51,968 nt of DNA, from positions 1 through 51,968 of the forward strand of contig JALWNK010000030.1 of assembly GCA_026995935.1 (NCBI GenBank), read 5' to 3'. The stretch is from Deltaproteobacteria bacterium (GTDB taxonomy: Bacteria; Desulfobacterota; Dissulfuribacteria; Dissulfuribacterales; QOAL01). Position numbers and translations under genes: made by a program. Shown here piece after piece: positions 24,446-34,125 of the stretch (positions are counted from its first letter, which is position 1; each line of letters begins with the position of its first letter). The notes below the pieces were generated by a model. The model worked only from the letters and a program-made list of their open reading frames with translations. It made no database searches and was not told where the DNA came from.

Positions 24446-25429
24446 ATGACAATCAGGGCAAAAATCGTAGGAACCGGCTCTTGTGTGCCTGAAAAGGTGC
24501 TCACCAACAAGGACCTTGAGCAGATGATTGATACCAGTGACGAGTGGATAACCACCAGGACGGGTATCAAGGAAAGGCACATTGCCCAGGAGGGAGAAAA
24601 CAACTCTGATCTCGCCGTTGGGGCTGCAAGAAGGGCCCTTGAGATGGCTGGGATTGCCCCTGCTGACCTTGACCTCATAATTGTAGGGACCCTGACTCCT
24701 GACATGCCCATGCCTTCGGTGGCCTGCCTTGTGCAGAAGGAACTTGGAGCAAAACGGGCAGGGGCCATGGATATCTCAGCCACCTGTTCCGGTTTCCTTT
24801 ACAGCCTTTCCGTGGCAGACAAGTTTGTAAGGTGTTCACCTGATAGCAAGGTGTTGGTTATAGGAAGCGAGGTGCTTTCTCGAAGGACAAACTGGCAGGA
24901 CAGGACAACCTGTGTGCTCTTTGCAGATGGCGCAGGCGCAGCCGTGGTCACTGGAGCCAGGGGGGAAAACGGCATTGTTTCCACCCATCTTCATGCAGAC
25001 GGCAGCGTCTGGGAGCTCTTGACCATAAAGGGCCTTGGTACGGCGCACCCGGTTGACGAGTCCATTCTTGAAAAGGGCTGGCAGTACATAGAGATGCAGG
25101 GAAGGGACGTATTCAAGCATGCGGTAAAGGCCCTTGAATCAGTGGCCTTTGAGGCCCTGGATGCCTCGGGATGGACTTTGGAAGACATTGATCTTCTTAT
25201 TGCACACCAGGCAAACATAAGAATACTTGAACATTTACGAGAGAGGCTTTCACTGCCAAAGGACAAGGTCTTTATCAATATACACAAGTATGGTAATACC
25301 TCTGCGGCAAGCATACCCATTGCCCTTGACGAGGCAAACCGCAAGGGCAGGCTTAAGGCGGGAGACAAGGTGCTTATGATCTCCTTTGGAGGGGGATTTA
25401 CATGGGCTGGTGTCACCATGAAGTGGTAG
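24446..25429 (+). CDS. fabH: Beta-ketoacyl-ACP synthase III
   Basis: A 327-residue condensing enzyme that starts fatty-acid synthesis from acetyl-CoA (or another short acyl-CoA) and malonyl-ACP. The triad is Cys114 (DISATCSGF), His254 (LIAHQANIRI) and Asn284 (HKYGNTSAAS), all intact. SDEWITTRTGIKERH and the C-terminal FGGGFTWAGV are typical. It starts nine bases after plsX. In most genomes fabD follows; here an acyl-CoA dehydrogenase does. Confidence 0.96.
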   Translation: MTIRAKIVGTGSCVPEKVLTNKDLEQMIDTSDEWITTRTGIKERHIAQEGENNSDLAVGAARRALEMAGIAPADLDLIIVGTLTPDMPMPSVACLVQKELGAKRAGAMDISATCSGFLYSLSVADKFVRCSPDSKVLVIGSEVLSRRTNWQDRTTCVLFADGAGAAVVTGARGENGIVSTHLHADGSVWELLTIKGLGTAHPVDESILEKGWQYIEMQGRDVFKHAVKALESVAFEALDASGWTLEDIDLLIAHQANIRILEHLRERLSLPKDKVFINIHKYGNTSAASIPIALDEANRKGRLKAGDKVLMISFGGGFTWAGVTMKW

Positions 25430-25469
25430 GCAGCGCTAGTTTTTAAGAAGGGAAGGAGAGGGCTTATTA

Positions 25470-26633
25470 ATGGCAAATGTCAATTATTTTCTAAGTGAAG
25501 AGCAGCAGATGATAGTGGATCTTGCCAGGCAGATCGCCGTGGAAAAGATCGTTCCCGTAAGAGCAAGGCTTGACGAGACGGAGGAATTTCCATGGGACAT
25601 CATGAAGGACCTTGCCCAGGCAGATCTTTTTGGCCTTTACATTCCTGAGGAATATGGCGGCCTTGGTGGGGGCTGTTTTGAAAACTGCCTTGCAGTAGAG
25701 CAGCTAGCCTACGGATGCATTGCCGTAACCACCACCTTTGCAGCAAGCGCCCTTGGCGGCTACCCCATAGTGATGTTTGGAAGTGATGAGCAGAAGAAGA
25801 AGTACCTGCCAGATATTGCCTCTGGCGCAAGGCTTGCCGCCTTTGGCCTTACGGAGGCGGGGGCAGGCAGTGACGCAGCTGGCATAAAGACCACGGCCGT
25901 TGAGGATGGCGACTACTGGGTGCTAAACGGAACAAAACAGTGGATAACAAACGGGGGAGAGGCGGAAATTTATACCATCATAGCCCTTACGGACAAGAAC
26001 AAGGGCGCAAGGGGGGCTTCAGCCTTCATAGTTGAAAAGGGAGACGAGGGTTTCAGCTTTGGCAAGAAGGAAAGGAAGATGGGCCTTCGGGCATCTGCCA
26101 CCAGGGAGCTCATCTTCAACAACTGCCGCATTCCAAAGGACAGGCTTCTTGGCAGAAGGGGCCTTGGTTTCATCATCGCCATGAGGACCTTGGATCTTGC
26201 AAGGCCGGGAATCGGCGCAATTGGTGTTGGCCTTTCCCAGGCGGCCCTTGACGAATCCGTCACATATGCCCGCCAGAGGGTGCAGTTCGGCCAGCCGATA
26301 ATCTCATTCCAGGCCGTTCAGCACATGCTGGCAGACATGGCCACCCAGACAGAGGCTGCAAGGGCCCTTGTCTATGCCGTTGCCCGCACCATAGACTCTG
26401 GTGAAAAGGACATATCAAAGATTTCGGCCATGGCAAAGCTCTTTCCAACGGATGTGGCCATGAAGGTGACAACGGATGCCGTTCAGATCCTTGGCGGCTA
26501 CGGATACATGAAGGATTACCCTGTGGAAAAGATGATGCGGGATGCAAAGATTCTTCAGATTTACGAGGGCACAAACCAGATACAGAGAAACGTGATCGGC
26601 CAGGCCCTTAACAAGGAATACGCAAGAAGATAG
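25470..26633 (+). CDS. Acyl-CoA dehydrogenase (short-chain/butyryl-CoA type)
   Basis: A 387-residue FAD enzyme that interconverts acyl-CoA and trans-2-enoyl-CoA. Signatures are FGLTEAGAGSDAAGIKTTA, WITNGGEAE, and QILGGYGYMKDYPVEKMMRD; the catalytic Glu is in IYEGTNQIQR. GGAAGGAG precedes the start. It is followed within five bases by etfB and then a ferredoxin-fused etfA, the arrangement of butyryl-CoA-dehydrogenase/Etf complexes. Placed between fabH and fabG, it may reduce enoyl thioesters in a biosynthetic or short-chain pathway, or serve acyl-CoA oxidation; sequence does not decide the direction. Confidence 0.93.
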   Translation: MANVNYFLSEEQQMIVDLARQIAVEKIVPVRARLDETEEFPWDIMKDLAQADLFGLYIPEEYGGLGGGCFENCLAVEQLAYGCIAVTTTFAASALGGYPIVMFGSDEQKKKYLPDIASGARLAAFGLTEAGAGSDAAGIKTTAVEDGDYWVLNGTKQWITNGGEAEIYTIIALTDKNKGARGASAFIVEKGDEGFSFGKKERKMGLRASATRELIFNNCRIPKDRLLGRRGLGFIIAMRTLDLARPGIGAIGVGLSQAALDESVTYARQRVQFGQPIISFQAVQHMLADMATQTEAARALVYAVARTIDSGEKDISKISAMAKLFPTDVAMKVTTDAVQILGGYGYMKDYPVEKMMRDAKILQIYEGTNQIQRNVIGQALNKEYARR

Positions 26634-26637
26634 GAAA

Positions 26638-27426
26638 ATGAACATAGTAGTCTGTATAAAGCAGGTCCCGGATGCTGAAAGCGTCAAGTGGGACAGAAAG
26701 ACAGGAACACTCATAAGAGACGGCGTAAAGAGCGTCATAAATCCTTTTGACTATCATGCCATTGAGGCGGCCCTTACCCTCAAGGATAAACTTGGTGGAA
26801 AGGTCACGGCAGTTACCATGGGGCCACCCCAGGCACAGGATGCCATTCGCGAGGCCATGTCCATGGGAGTGGACGAAGGGGTCGTGGTGTCGGACAGGGC
26901 CTTTGCAGGTGCAGACACCCTGGCCACCACCTACACCCTTTCCAGGGCCATCAGGAAACTGGGAGAAGTGGATGCGGTTTTTTGCGGCAAGCAGGCAATT
27001 GACGGCGATACCGCCCAGGTGGGGCCTGGGCTTGCTGTGCGTTTGGGCCTGCCCTGTGTGACATATGCCTCTCATATGGAAATTCTTGACGGTGGCAAGG
27101 GCCTACGCATAAGACGCATGTCAGAGAGTGGTTTTGACGTTGTGGAGGTGGAATTTCCCGTGGTTGTTACTGTCCTTTCCTCCTTGAATGTTCCAAGAGT
27201 CCCATCGCTTAAGGGCAAGATGCGGGCCAAAAAGGCTGAGATTCCCCTTTGGAGTGCCGCTGACATAGGAGCCAGCCCTGAAAAGATAGGCCTTGCGGGC
27301 TCTCCAACAAAGGTTTACTCAACCTTCATTCCAACCTTTGAGGCAAAGCGGGAGTTTATAGAGGGTGATCCAGAGGAGCAGGCAGGCGCTCTGGTTGAAA
27401 GACTTAAAGAGGCAGGAATCATCTGA
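26638..27426 (+). CDS. etfB: Electron transfer flavoprotein beta subunit
   Basis: A 262-residue FAD/AMP-site subunit. NIVVCIKQVPDAESVKWD, VINPFDYHAIEAALTLKD, AVTMGPPQAQDAIREAMSMG and DRAFAGADTLATTY are present, and CGKQAIDGDTAQVGPGLAV resembles the EtfB of bifurcating complexes more than the mitochondrial type (recalled comparison). ATG starts four bases after the dehydrogenase stop. Its last base is shared with the etfA start. With EtfA it should carry electrons between the dehydrogenase and NADH/ferredoxin or a quinone reductase. Confidence 0.94.
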   Translation: MNIVVCIKQVPDAESVKWDRKTGTLIRDGVKSVINPFDYHAIEAALTLKDKLGGKVTAVTMGPPQAQDAIREAMSMGVDEGVVVSDRAFAGADTLATTYTLSRAIRKLGEVDAVFCGKQAIDGDTAQVGPGLAVRLGLPCVTYASHMEILDGGKGLRIRRMSESGFDVVEVEFPVVVTVLSSLNVPRVPSLKGKMRAKKAEIPLWSAADIGASPEKIGLAGSPTKVYSTFIPTFEAKREFIEGDPEEQAGALVERLKEAGII

Positions 27427-28634
27427 TGCTTACTGTTGATATAGAAAAGTGCATTGGTTGCGGTGAATGCGAAGAGGTCTGCAGCTTCGGGGCCATTTCC
27501 GTTGTTGATGAAAAGGCCAAGGTTGACCCGGACCTTTGTTCCCTTTGCGGCACCTGTGTGGATACGTGCCCTGAAGGGGCCCTTGAGATGGAATCTGGGG
27601 GTCCAGACAAGGAAAAGCAGGATCTTAGCGCATGGAGGGGTGTCTGGGTGGTGGCAGAGGTCCGCGGGGACGATTTTGCCCCTGTGACCCTTGAGCTTCT
27701 TGGAAAGGCCCGTGAGCTGGCAGACACCCTGTCTGTGCCGGTCACTGCCGTAGTAATAGGAAGCGGCGTGAAGGAACGGGCCAGGAATCTCATTACAAGG
27801 GGGGCAGACAGGGTGATAGTGGCAGACCATCCTGAGCTTTCAAGTTTCGTTGACGAGGCCTACTCTAAGATAGTGGCCCATCTTGCAAGAAAGGAGCGTC
27901 CTGAAATCATTCTCTCCGGGGCAACGGCCATGGGCAGGGCCTTTATTCCCCAGGTTGCAACCATGCTTGAGACAGGTCTTACTGCCGACTGTACTGGCCT
28001 TGAAATCGAGGAAGGTGGAAGGAACCTGTTGCAGACAAGGCCTGCCTTTGGGGGCAATCTCATGGCCACCATAATCTGTGATGACCACAGGCCCCAGATG
28101 GCCACAGTCCGCCCACATGTACTGAAGGCCCTTGAGCCAGACGAGTCGAGAGATGGGGAAATCGTTGATTTTCTGCCTACTCCTGAGCTTCTTGAGCACA
28201 GGGTCAAGGTGGTGGAGTCAGCTGCAGAGGAGTCTGAAGGGCCAGGGCTTACCGATGCGGAAATCGTGGTTACTGCAGGACGTGGTCTTGAGAAGAAGGA
28301 GAATCTTCACCTTGTGGAAAGGCTTGCCCAATGTCTGGATGCCGGTATCGGGGCCACAAGGGCCATAACGGATGCAGGCTGGATATCAGGAAACCACCAG
28401 ATCGGCCAGACAGGAGTCACGGTTTCTCCCAAGCTCTACATTGCCTGTGGCGTAAGCGGTGCCATACAGCACCTTGTGGGAATGCAGGGCTCAGACATCA
28501 TAGTTGCCATAAACAAGGACAAGGATGCCCCCATATTTGATGTGGCCACATACGCAGTAGTTGGCGATGTTAAAGAGGTGCTGCCTGAACTAATAAAAAA
28601 GGTTTGCAAGGAGCGCGGAATAGAAGATGTGTGA
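27426..28634 (+). CDS. etfA: Electron transfer flavoprotein alpha subunit with N-terminal 2[4Fe-4S] ferredoxin domain
   Basis: A 402-residue protein. The first 55 residues are a two-cluster ferredoxin: Cys9, 12, 15, 19 and Cys38, 41, 44, 48. The EtfA body follows from about residue 70, with ILSGATAMGRAFIPQVA, GLTADCTGLEIEEGGRNLLQ and the FAD motif ATRAITDAGWISGNHQIGQT and KLYIACGVSGAIQHLVGM. Fused ferredoxin modules give the Etf a direct iron-sulphur port and occur in some anaerobic Etf complexes. The start overlaps the etfB stop (TGATG), so the two subunits are coupled. Confidence 0.94.
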   Translation: MLTVDIEKCIGCGECEEVCSFGAISVVDEKAKVDPDLCSLCGTCVDTCPEGALEMESGGPDKEKQDLSAWRGVWVVAEVRGDDFAPVTLELLGKARELADTLSVPVTAVVIGSGVKERARNLITRGADRVIVADHPELSSFVDEAYSKIVAHLARKERPEIILSGATAMGRAFIPQVATMLETGLTADCTGLEIEEGGRNLLQTRPAFGGNLMATIICDDHRPQMATVRPHVLKALEPDESRDGEIVDFLPTPELLEHRVKVVESAAEESEGPGLTDAEIVVTAGRGLEKKENLHLVERLAQCLDAGIGATRAITDAGWISGNHQIGQTGVTVSPKLYIACGVSGAIQHLVGMQGSDIIVAINKDKDAPIFDVATYAVVGDVKEVLPELIKKVCKERGIEDV

Positions 28635-29382
28635 AAAACGCCTAAAGGGTAAAAACGCCCTTGTCACAGGGGGCTCAAGGGGCATAGGAAGGGCCATTTG
28701 TCTTAGACTTGCAGAAGAGGGTGCCCACATTGTCATAAACTATGCATCAAATGAGGATGCGGCAAAGGATGTCCTCACCCTCATAGAGGCCCAGGGAGGA
28801 AGTGGTTCACTTCTTCCCTTTGACGTATCGGATACATCATCTGTGAAGGAAAAGATATCAGGATTTATCAAGGAAAACGGCCCCATCCAGATATTGGTAA
28901 ACAATGCAGGAATAACAAGGGACGCCCTTGTTGCAAGGATGAAGGAGGCAGATTGGGACAAGGTCATCTCAGTCAATCTCAAGGGGGCATTTAACTGCGT
29001 GCAGGCCTGCGCCATGGCCATGATGAAGGCAAGGTGGGGCAGGATCATTAACATAGGTTCGGTTGTTGGCACCTCTGGAAATCCCGGGCAGGCCAACTAC
29101 GCTGCTGCAAAGGCTGGCCTTCAAGGGTTTACAAAGACCGTTGCCAAGGAGATGGCAACCCGCGGCATAACGGTGAATCTTGTGGCGCCTGGCTTCATAG
29201 AAACCGACATGACTGCGGTGCTTCCCGAAAAGATAAAGGAGCGCCTTTTGGGTGAAATACCCTTGGGAAGAATGGGGCAGCCTCAGGAGGTGGCCGCGGC
29301 GGTGGCTTTTCTTGCATCAGAGGATGCATCATATATTACAGGGCATACCCTGCATGTTAATGGCGGGCTTGTCTGCCAATAA
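28627..29382 (+). CDS. fabG: 3-oxoacyl-ACP reductase
   Basis: A 251-residue NADPH-dependent short-chain dehydrogenase, second step of chain elongation. The cofactor loop is [24 protein letters not shown] follows in [16 protein letters not shown], and the catalytic Ser, Tyr, Lys are in [20 protein letters not shown] then [14 protein letters not shown] and the C-terminal GHTLHVNGG are typical. It overlaps etfA by eight bases, which ties the dehydrogenase/Etf set to the fatty-acid genes in one transcript. Confidence 0.95.
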   Translation: MCEKRLKGKNALVTGGSRGIGRAICLRLAEEGAHIVINYASNEDAAKDVLTLIEAQGGSGSLLPFDVSDTSSVKEKISGFIKENGPIQILVNNAGITRDALVARMKEADWDKVISVNLKGAFNCVQACAMAMMKARWGRIINIGSVVGTSGNPGQANYAAAKAGLQGFTKTVAKEMATRGITVNLVAPGFIETDMTAVLPEKIKERLLGEIPLGRMGQPQEVAAAVAFLASEDASYITGHTLHVNGGLVCQ

Positions 29383-29405
29383 AGATATTCAGGAGGAAAG
29401 AGAAA

Positions 29406-29642
29406 ATGGATGTTCAGGAAAAAATCATTGAGATAATCTCAAGCCAGTTGAGTGTTCCAAAGGAAAAGGTGGTCCCCCAGGCCTCCTTTACCGACGATCT
29501 TGGTGCCGACAGTCTTGACCTTGTGGAGCTTGTCATGGCAATGGAAGAGGAGTTTGGCATGGAGATAGCCGACGAGGATGCGGAAAAGCTTCAGACCGTG
29601 CAGGATACCATCGATTACGTGAAGCAGCACCTGGAAAAATAG
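29406..29642 (+). CDS. acpP: Acyl carrier protein
   Basis: A 78-residue acidic carrier protein. The phosphopantetheine-bearing serine is in [21 protein letters not shown] strong AGGAGGAAAG ribosome site lies before the ATG, fitting its need for high expression. It sits between fabG and fabF, the standard order. Confidence 0.97.
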   Translation: MDVQEKIIEIISSQLSVPKEKVVPQASFTDDLGADSLDLVELVMAMEEEFGMEIADEDAEKLQTVQDTIDYVKQHLEK

Positions 29643-29664
29643 AACAGACCAAAAAGGGGCTTTC

Positions 29665-30921
29665 ATGGGCGCTAAGGATTGCAACCGAAGGGTGGTGGTT
29701 ACGGGCCTTGGACTGGTGTCCCCTGTTGGCATCGGTGTCAAGGAGGGATGGGGTAGCATCGTTTCCGGCAGGTCTGGTGTTGGCCTTGTCACCAAATTTG
29801 ATACCGAAGGTTATGCCTGCCGCATAGCCGGTGAGGTCAAGGGCTTTGAGCCAGAAAGGTTTATGCCTGCCAAGCTGGTAAAGAGACTTGACCCCTTTGT
29901 CCAGTACGCAATTGCCGCCTCCAAAGAGGCCTGGGAAGATTCAGGTCTTGATTCCGACAAGGTGGACCCAGACAGGGTTGGAGTCATTACTGGTTGCGGC
30001 CTTGGAGGCCTTGGCTCCATAGAGTTTTACAGAGACGTTCTTGTAAAAAGGGGGCCCAGGAGGGTCAGTCCCTTTTTCATACCCATGGCCATTCCGAACA
30101 TGGCCTCCGGGCAGATATCCATACTTTTCGGCGCCAAGGGCCCAAACACGGTGGTTTGCACCGCATGCGCAGCCGGTACCCATGCAGTAGGCCAGGCATT
30201 CAAGGAGATCCAAAGGGGAGCTGCTGATGTCATGTTTTGCGGCGGAACAGAGGCGGTAATCACCGAGCTTGCCCTGGCGGGATTCGGTTCCCTCAAGGCC
30301 CTTTCAACAAGAAATGACGAGCCCCAAAGGGCCTCCCGCCCCTTTGATAGGGACAGGGATGGTTTTGTCATAGGTGAGGGTTCTGGCATGCTCATTATCG
30401 AGAGCCTTGATCATGCCAAGGGGCGGGGTGCCAGAATAAAGGCAGAGCTTTGCGGTTTTGGCCTGACTGGTGATGCCTACCACATGACCGCTCCTCCAGA
30501 TGACGGCGAGGGAGGGGCAAGGGCAATGAAGGAGGCCTTGAAAGATGCATCCATGGCCCCTGAAGACATTGATTACATAAACGCCCACGGAACCAGCACA
30601 CCCCTTAATGACAGCTGCGAAACCAAGGCCATAAAGACTGTCTTCGGGGACCATGCCTACAGGATACCGGTAAGTTCTACCAAGTCCATGACAGGCCACC
30701 TCCTTGGCGGCGCAGGCGGAGTCGAGGCAGTATTTACGGTGAAGGCCCTTGAGGATGGCATTGTGCCTCCCACCATCAACTACGAGAATCCGGACCCTGA
30801 GTGCGATCTGGATTATGTGCCCAACGAGGCCAGGGAGATGGATATCCGTACTGCCATGAGCAACTCCTTCGGCTTTGGTGGAACCAACGGGGTTCTCATA
30901 TTCAAGAGGTTTGACCAGTAA
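29665..30921 (+). CDS. fabF: Beta-ketoacyl-ACP synthase II
   Basis: A 418-residue condensing enzyme for chain elongation. [15 protein letters not shown] is the standard start. The active-site Cys168 lies in [15 protein letters not shown], and the two histidines are in [11 protein letters not shown] and [15 protein letters not shown]. The C-terminal [10 protein letters not shown] is present. It starts 22 bases after acpP with AAGGGG upstream. Its last base overlaps the rpiB start. Confidence 0.96.
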   Translation: MGAKDCNRRVVVTGLGLVSPVGIGVKEGWGSIVSGRSGVGLVTKFDTEGYACRIAGEVKGFEPERFMPAKLVKRLDPFVQYAIAASKEAWEDSGLDSDKVDPDRVGVITGCGLGGLGSIEFYRDVLVKRGPRRVSPFFIPMAIPNMASGQISILFGAKGPNTVVCTACAAGTHAVGQAFKEIQRGAADVMFCGGTEAVITELALAGFGSLKALSTRNDEPQRASRPFDRDRDGFVIGEGSGMLIIESLDHAKGRGARIKAELCGFGLTGDAYHMTAPPDDGEGGARAMKEALKDASMAPEDIDYINAHGTSTPLNDSCETKAIKTVFGDHAYRIPVSSTKSMTGHLLGGAGGVEAVFTVKALEDGIVPPTINYENPDPECDLDYVPNEAREMDIRTAMSNSFGFGGTNGVLIFKRFDQ

Positions 30922-31367
30922 TGAAGATTGCAATAGGTTCTGATCACGGCGGCTTTGAGTTGAAGGAGACGGTTAAGCCTCTCCTTAAAGAGCTGGGCCA
31001 TGAGGTGGAGGACGTTGGATGCTATTCTCAGGATTCAGTTGACTACCCGCAAGAGGCAAAAAAGGTGGTAGCCCTTATAAAAGAAGGCAAGGTCCAGCGC
31101 GGAATACTTATCTGCGGAACGGGAATAGGCATGTCCATTGCGGCCAACAGGACTCCAGGGATCAGGGCCACTTTGTGTCACGAGCTTTTTACTGCCGAGA
31201 TGAGCAGGAGACACAACGACTCCAACGTTCTTTGCATGGGGGGCAGGGTCATTGGCCCTGGGCTTGCCCTTGAGATGGTGAAGGTCTGGCTTTCTACACC
31301 CTTTGAGGGGGGAAGGCACACCAGGCGTCTTTGTCAGATTGACAGTAAAGAAGATGAATGTTCCTGA
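30921..31367 (+). CDS. rpiB: Ribose-5-phosphate isomerase B
   Basis: A 148-residue RpiB/LacA-family isomerase of the pentose phosphate pathway. [14 protein letters not shown], the catalytic cysteine in [17 protein letters not shown], and [18 protein letters not shown] are visible. The ATG overlaps the fabF stop (TAATG). The fabF-rpiB-glyA order is common in this phylum and links the lipid genes to one-carbon and pentose metabolism. Confidence 0.95.
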   Translation: MKIAIGSDHGGFELKETVKPLLKELGHEVEDVGCYSQDSVDYPQEAKKVVALIKEGKVQRGILICGTGIGMSIAANRTPGIRATLCHELFTAEMSRRHNDSNVLCMGGRVIGPGLALEMVKVWLSTPFEGGRHTRRLCQIDSKEDECS

Positions 31368-31389
31368 TCCAGATTCGTAAGGTGTTGAG

Positions 31390-32676
31390 ATGAAAGAGCT
31401 GTGTGAGACTGATTACGAGGTGTTTCAGGCCCTAAGGGCAGAGATAGGGCGGCAGACCGGTCAGCTTGAGATGATTGCCTCAGAAAACTTTGCCAGCGAG
31501 GCGGTAATGCAGGCTGAAGGAAGCGTTTTCATGAACAAGTATGCCGAGGGCTATCCTGGCAGGCGCTACTACGGAGGCTGTGAGAACGTTGATGTGGTTG
31601 AGCAGCTCGCAATTGATCGTCTCAACATGCTCTTTGGTTCTGAATATGCAAACGTACAACCGCATTCCGGCAGCCAGGCCAATATGGCGGTATATTTCGC
31701 TGTTTTAAACCCTGGGGATACCATCCTTTCCATGAACCTTGCCCATGGAGGCCATCTGTCCCACGGCGCCTCTGTGAGTTTTTCAGGCCGGCTGTTCAAT
31801 GTGGTGCATTACGGCGTTGAAAAGGAATGTGAGACCATAGACTTTGACCAGGTGGCGCAACTTGCCAGGGAACACAGGCCCAAGCTCATTGTGGCAGGAG
31901 CAAGCGCCTATCCAAGGACCATTGACTTTGCCACCTTCCGCATGATCGCCGATGAGGTGGGCGCATACCTTATGGTTGACATGGCTCACATTTCCGGTCT
32001 CGTTGCAGCAGGCATACACCCATCCCCGGTTCCCTTTGCCGAATTTGTGACCTCTACTACCCACAAGACCTTAAGGGGGCCAAGGGGTGGTTTCATACTC
32101 TCCACTGAGAAGTACTCAAGGCTTTTAAACAGCCAGATATTCCCGGGAATACAGGGAGGGCCGCTGATGCACGTAATTGCTGCAAAGGCCGTGGCCTTCA
32201 AGGAGGCCCTTGGAGACGAGTTCAAGTTCTACTGCCAGCGGATAGTGGCCAATGCAAAGGTCCTGGCCCAGGTGCTCAGTGAGCGGGGTTTCAGGCTGGT
32301 ATCCGGAGGCACCGACAATCATCTTATCCTCCTTGATCTTTCTGACAAGTCCATCACGGGAGCAGAGGCGGAAAAACTACTGGAAAGGGCGGGAATTACA
32401 GTGAACAAAAATGCCATCCCCTTCGACTCTCAGCCGCCTACCGTGACAAGTGGAATCCGCATCGGCACCCCTGCAGTAACCACCAGGGGGCTCAAGGAGG
32501 AGGAGATAAAAGAGGTTGCAGGCTTCATCGCAGATCTTCTCCTTAATCCCAATGATGAGGCTGTGGCACAAAGGGTTAGGGCTGGCGTGCAGGAGATCTG
32601 CAAGAATTTCCCCCTATACGAAGCAAGGCTCAAAAGATACGAAGAAAGTCTAAAAGAGTGTTCTGGGAAAGACTGA
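31390..32676 (+). CDS. glyA: Serine hydroxymethyltransferase
   Basis: A 428-residue PLP enzyme that converts serine and tetrahydrofolate to glycine and methylene-tetrahydrofolate. [44 protein letters not shown] and the PLP lysine in [14 protein letters not shown] are intact. Length and start are normal, 22 bases after rpiB. It feeds one-carbon units to purine and thymidylate synthesis. Confidence 0.97.
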   Translation: MKELCETDYEVFQALRAEIGRQTGQLEMIASENFASEAVMQAEGSVFMNKYAEGYPGRRYYGGCENVDVVEQLAIDRLNMLFGSEYANVQPHSGSQANMAVYFAVLNPGDTILSMNLAHGGHLSHGASVSFSGRLFNVVHYGVEKECETIDFDQVAQLAREHRPKLIVAGASAYPRTIDFATFRMIADEVGAYLMVDMAHISGLVAAGIHPSPVPFAEFVTSTTHKTLRGPRGGFILSTEKYSRLLNSQIFPGIQGGPLMHVIAAKAVAFKEALGDEFKFYCQRIVANAKVLAQVLSERGFRLVSGGTDNHLILLDLSDKSITGAEAEKLLERAGITVNKNAIPFDSQPPTVTSGIRIGTPAVTTRGLKEEEIKEVAGFIADLLLNPNDEAVAQRVRAGVQEICKNFPLYEARLKRYEESLKECSGKD

Positions 32677-32680
32677 TAAA

Positions 32681-33208
32681 GTGACTCCTCAGAAGAGCTC
32701 CGGTAGTGACAAACGGCCTAGCTGGGACGAGTATTTCATGTCCATAGCAAGGCTTGTGGCCGGACGTTCAACCTGCCTCAGAAGAAAAGTGGGCGCAGTG
32801 CTTGTAAAGGGCAAACGAGTCCTTTGTACTGGCTACAACGGTGCACCTGCAGGGCTTAAGCACTGCCTGGAAATCGGCTGTTTACGGGAGAAACTGGGTA
32901 TCAAGTCAGGTGAGAGGCACGAGCTTTGCCGTGCACTCCATGCCGAGCAGAACGTTTTAATCCAGGCGGCCTATCACGGTATTGCCGTGGTGGATTCGGT
33001 TCTGTATTGCACCAATCTTCCCTGTTCCATCTGTACAAAGATGTTAATAAATGCGGGCATAAGGCGTATCTACTACGAGGAGGGCTATCCTGACGAGATG
33101 TCAAAGGAGATGCTCAAGGAGGCAGGAATAGAGCTTATAAGGCTTACTCCCGAAGCCGGCCAAAAGGAAGATAGCGGAGATACCAGTGTCAAAAAAATCC
33201 CCAACTAA
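32681..33208 (+). CDS. dCMP deaminase/ComEB-family cytidine deaminase
   Basis: A 175-residue zinc deaminase. [20 protein letters not shown] then [11 protein letters not shown] is the family start, which is why the GTG at 32681 is preferred over inner methionines. GYNGAPAG, the HAE zinc motif with catalytic Glu ([10 protein letters not shown]) and the PCSICTK cysteines are intact. It probably makes dUMP from dCMP, next to glyA, which supplies the folate for thymidylate synthase. The last 23 bases overlap the next gene. Confidence 0.9.
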   Translation: MTPQKSSGSDKRPSWDEYFMSIARLVAGRSTCLRRKVGAVLVKGKRVLCTGYNGAPAGLKHCLEIGCLREKLGIKSGERHELCRALHAEQNVLIQAAYHGIAVVDSVLYCTNLPCSICTKMLINAGIRRIYYEEGYPDEMSKEMLKEAGIELIRLTPEAGQKEDSGDTSVKKIPN

Positions 33209-34121
33209 TTCAAACAACGAGGAAAACGAAAAGATACTTCCCTGGCAAAGGCCAAAGCGCAAAGAGGAAGAGCCCAGGGTCCTTGAACTAGTAAGGAGAA
33301 TAATGGAGGATCCAAGCTACAGGCTTGCAGAGGAGGATCCTGATTTCATTAAGTCTCCAAGGGCCCGGGGGATAAGGCTTCAGCTGGACTATCTCAAGGT
33401 GGAGCTGAAGCTTCAGGAACTTGGCGTAGAGCACACCATAGTGGTCTTTGGAAGCGCAAGGATATTGGAAAAGAAGACGGCCCTAAAGAAACTGGAGGCC
33501 GTTCAAAAAAGGCTCAAGCGCGACGGGGAAACGGCTCGGCTTCTTGTTAAGCTGGCTACAGCCGAGAAGATGGTTGAAAAGAGCGTATTCTACGATGATG
33601 CCAGGGAGTTTGGCCGCCTTGTGGGAAAGAGCGGAAGGGGCCCGGAGGACTGCCGGGTCATTCTTATGACAGGAGGGGGACCAGGGATAATGGAAGCGGC
33701 AAACCGCGGGGCCTACGACGTTGGGGCAAAGTCCATTGGTCTTAACATCCAGCTTCCCCACGAACAGTATCCAAATCCATACATAACGCCTGGGCTCTGC
33801 TTTCAGTTTCACTACTTTGCCATGAGAAAACTGCACTTTCTCAACAGGGCTAGGGCCCTTGTGGTATATCCTGGCGGCTTTGGCACCCTGGATGAACTTT
33901 TTGAGACCTTGACCCTGGTCCAGACCCACAAGCAGGAGCCCATGCCCATAGTCATGGTTGGAAGGAGATACTGGAACAGGCTTATTGATTTTGAGTTCCT
34001 GGTGGAGGAGGGAAGCATTGCACCCAGGGACCTTGATATCTTCGCTTTTGCAGACAGCGCCCAGGAGGCATGGGACATCATACTAAACTGGCACAGAAAC
34101 AGGAAAAGACCCCTGTTTTAA
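33186..34121 (+). CDS. LOG-family/TIGR00730 Rossmann-fold protein, long form
   Basis: A 311-residue protein of the lysine decarboxylase-like (LOG) family. [20 protein letters not shown] and the nucleotide-phosphoribohydrolase motif [20 protein letters not shown] are intact. The first 80 residues are an added charged region not found in short LOG proteins. Start is GTG at 33186, inside the deaminase gene. Family members cleave nucleoside monophosphates at the N-glycosidic bond; the physiological substrate here is unknown. It ends the long plus-strand run, four bases from the convergent radical SAM gene. Confidence 0.88.
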   Translation: MSKKSPTNSNNEENEKILPWQRPKRKEEEPRVLELVRRIMEDPSYRLAEEDPDFIKSPRARGIRLQLDYLKVELKLQELGVEHTIVVFGSARILEKKTALKKLEAVQKRLKRDGETARLLVKLATAEKMVEKSVFYDDAREFGRLVGKSGRGPEDCRVILMTGGGPGIMEAANRGAYDVGAKSIGLNIQLPHEQYPNPYITPGLCFQFHYFAMRKLHFLNRARALVVYPGGFGTLDELFETLTLVQTHKQEPMPIVMVGRRYWNRLIDFEFLVEEGSIAPRDLDIFAFADSAQEAWDIILNWHRNRKRPLF

Positions 34122-34125
34122 GGCC

